Source: CAKZRD01 sp038886595
GTDB taxonomy: Archaea > Nanobdellota > Nanobdellia > Pacearchaeales > GW2011-AR1
Length of the DNA: 12,844 nucleotides
NCBI GenBank assembly: GCA_038886595.1
Contig: JAWALV010000014.1
Location: 1-12,844 of the forward strand
Direction of reading: 5' to 3'
The position numbers and the translations under genes were made by a program. The notes under the pieces are model-generated. The model did not search any database. It saw only the letters and a program-made list of their open reading frames with translations, and was not told the origin of the DNA. Shown here one piece after another: positions 12,504 to 12,844 of the stretch. How positions within the stretch are numbered: the stretch's first letter is position 1; each line of letters starts with the position of its first letter.

Positions 12504-12735
12504 ATGAAAAATTTTATATGTAAAATCTGTTTCTGAAATATTAAACTTAAAAGAATAAAACAAAGAGAAGTTAGATGATGAATTAATAAAAATTTATTTG
12601 GAGAAAAACAAATTCGAGAATGATAAAAATAAACTAGAGGCTATAAAAGAAGCAAATTTAGCTTTAAAAATAAGAAAACAAGAAAAATTAACTAATAGAA
12701 AAATAGCTCAAAAAGTTTTAGATTTATTAAAATGA
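12504..12735 (+). pseudogene. Decayed short ORF encoding a charged helical protein
   Basis: The ATG at 12504, six bases after the previous stop, opens MKNFICKICF and then stops. Shifting by one base at the A/T run restores a long frame reading KILYVKSVSEILNLKE, one TAA at 12556-12558, then 58 codons without a stop (NKEKLDDELIKIYLEK through IAQKVLDLLK) to TGA at 12733. The pieces read as one lysine/glutamate-rich helical protein of about 75 residues with one frameshift and one nonsense change. The downstream part has no in-frame ATG. The shift lies in a homopolymer, so an assembly error could explain part of it, but not the separate TAA. No family is recognised. It could also be chance in AT-rich DNA. 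Confidence 0.4.
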
Positions 12736-12844
12736 TTTTTTAATTTTCCTATTAAATTAAATAAATTATAATTTTGTTCAGATTGATTTAAGAAAGATTT
12801 AGGAATATTAATTAGATTTAATATAAGTTTATTATCGTAAGAAA
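12708..12844 (-). CDS. C-terminal end of a possible minus-strand gene, cut by the window
   Basis: On the minus strand an open frame enters from the right edge (first whole codon at 12842-12840) and runs 44 codons to TGA at 12710-12708. The peptide begins SYDNKLILNLINIPKSF and ends LIGKLKNHFNKSKTF, a plausible protein C-terminus rich in Asn, Leu and Lys. It converges with and overlaps the decayed ORF by 28 bases. A 44-codon open frame is only mildly significant at this base composition, so the call depends on what lies beyond the window. Nothing about function can be said. Confidence 0.35.
   Translation of the reverse strand, partial: SYDNKLILNLINIPKSFLNQSEQNYNLFNLIGKLKNHFNKSKTF

Noticed and set aside
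12574..12580. ATGATGA resembling a C box of a C/D guide RNA
   Set aside because: No CTGA D box or D' box follows within about 70 bases, and the stretch reads as a decayed coding frame.
1..12844. CRISPR array, insertion sequence, attachment site or phage module
   Set aside because: No regularly spaced direct repeats, no transposase or integrase frame, and no terminal inverted repeats were seen; the tRNA gene has no integrase neighbour within the window.

Overview
This window looks like a piece of a small, AT-rich archaeal genome. The information-processing genes are archaeal/eukaryotic in type: an Sm-like protein, the exosome subunits Rrp4, Rrp41 and Rrp42, RNA polymerase subunit K, an alpha2-type glycyl-tRNA synthetase and the ribosome-recycling ATPase ABCE1. 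Tight packing, overlapping genes, short proteins and two secreted surface proteins suggest a DPANN lineage, with Woesearchaeota/Pacearchaeota-like groups the best guess. That placement is inferred from gene style, not from a phylogeny.

Layout. (1) Positions 1-337: TATA box and the Sm-like gene on +. (2) 327-734 on -: a membrane-anchored thioredoxin-fold protein that has lost its CxxC. (3) 792-4885 on -: glyS, then Rrp4-Rrp41-Rrp42-RpoK as one run of overlapping genes with its own TATA box across the end of glyS. (4) 4936-5598 on +: a two-gene unit with a small DUF4405/cytochrome b-like membrane protein and an RRM RNA-binding protein. (5) 5604-8202 on -: a receptor-like protein (signal peptide, beta-rich ectodomain, one membrane helix, cytoplasmic domain resembling a degenerate class III nucleotide cyclase), overlapping a HAD phosphatase. 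(6) 8259-10791 on +: an orphan helical protein, then a zinc-ribbon protein directly upstream of ABCE1. (7) 10800-10870 on -: tRNA-Gly(CCC). (8) 10916-12497 on +: a secreted, sequon-rich protein with three TNAH-type repeats and a PKD domain. (9) 12504-12844: a decayed short ORF and the 3' end of a possible minus-strand gene.

How the genes fit together. Much of the window serves RNA handling and translation: 3'-5' RNA decay or polyadenylation (exosome), RNA binding (Sm-like, RRM), transcription (RpoK), glycine charging (GlyRS and a tRNA-Gly) and ribosome recycling (ABCE1). The rest concerns the envelope: a degenerate redox-fold protein, a heme-protein-like membrane protein, a receptor-like protein and a secreted glycoprotein candidate.

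Expression signals are unusually readable. Most transcription units have a TTTAAA-type TATA box about 24-29 bases before the ATG, which implies leaderless mRNAs. Several operon-internal genes instead have Shine-Dalgarno sites (GGAGG, AGGAG, GGAGGT) or overlap the preceding stop codon.

I saw no CRISPR array, insertion sequence, origin or phage module. The observations most worth a second look are the cyclase-like receptor, the CxxC-less thioredoxin fold and the TNAH-repeat protein.
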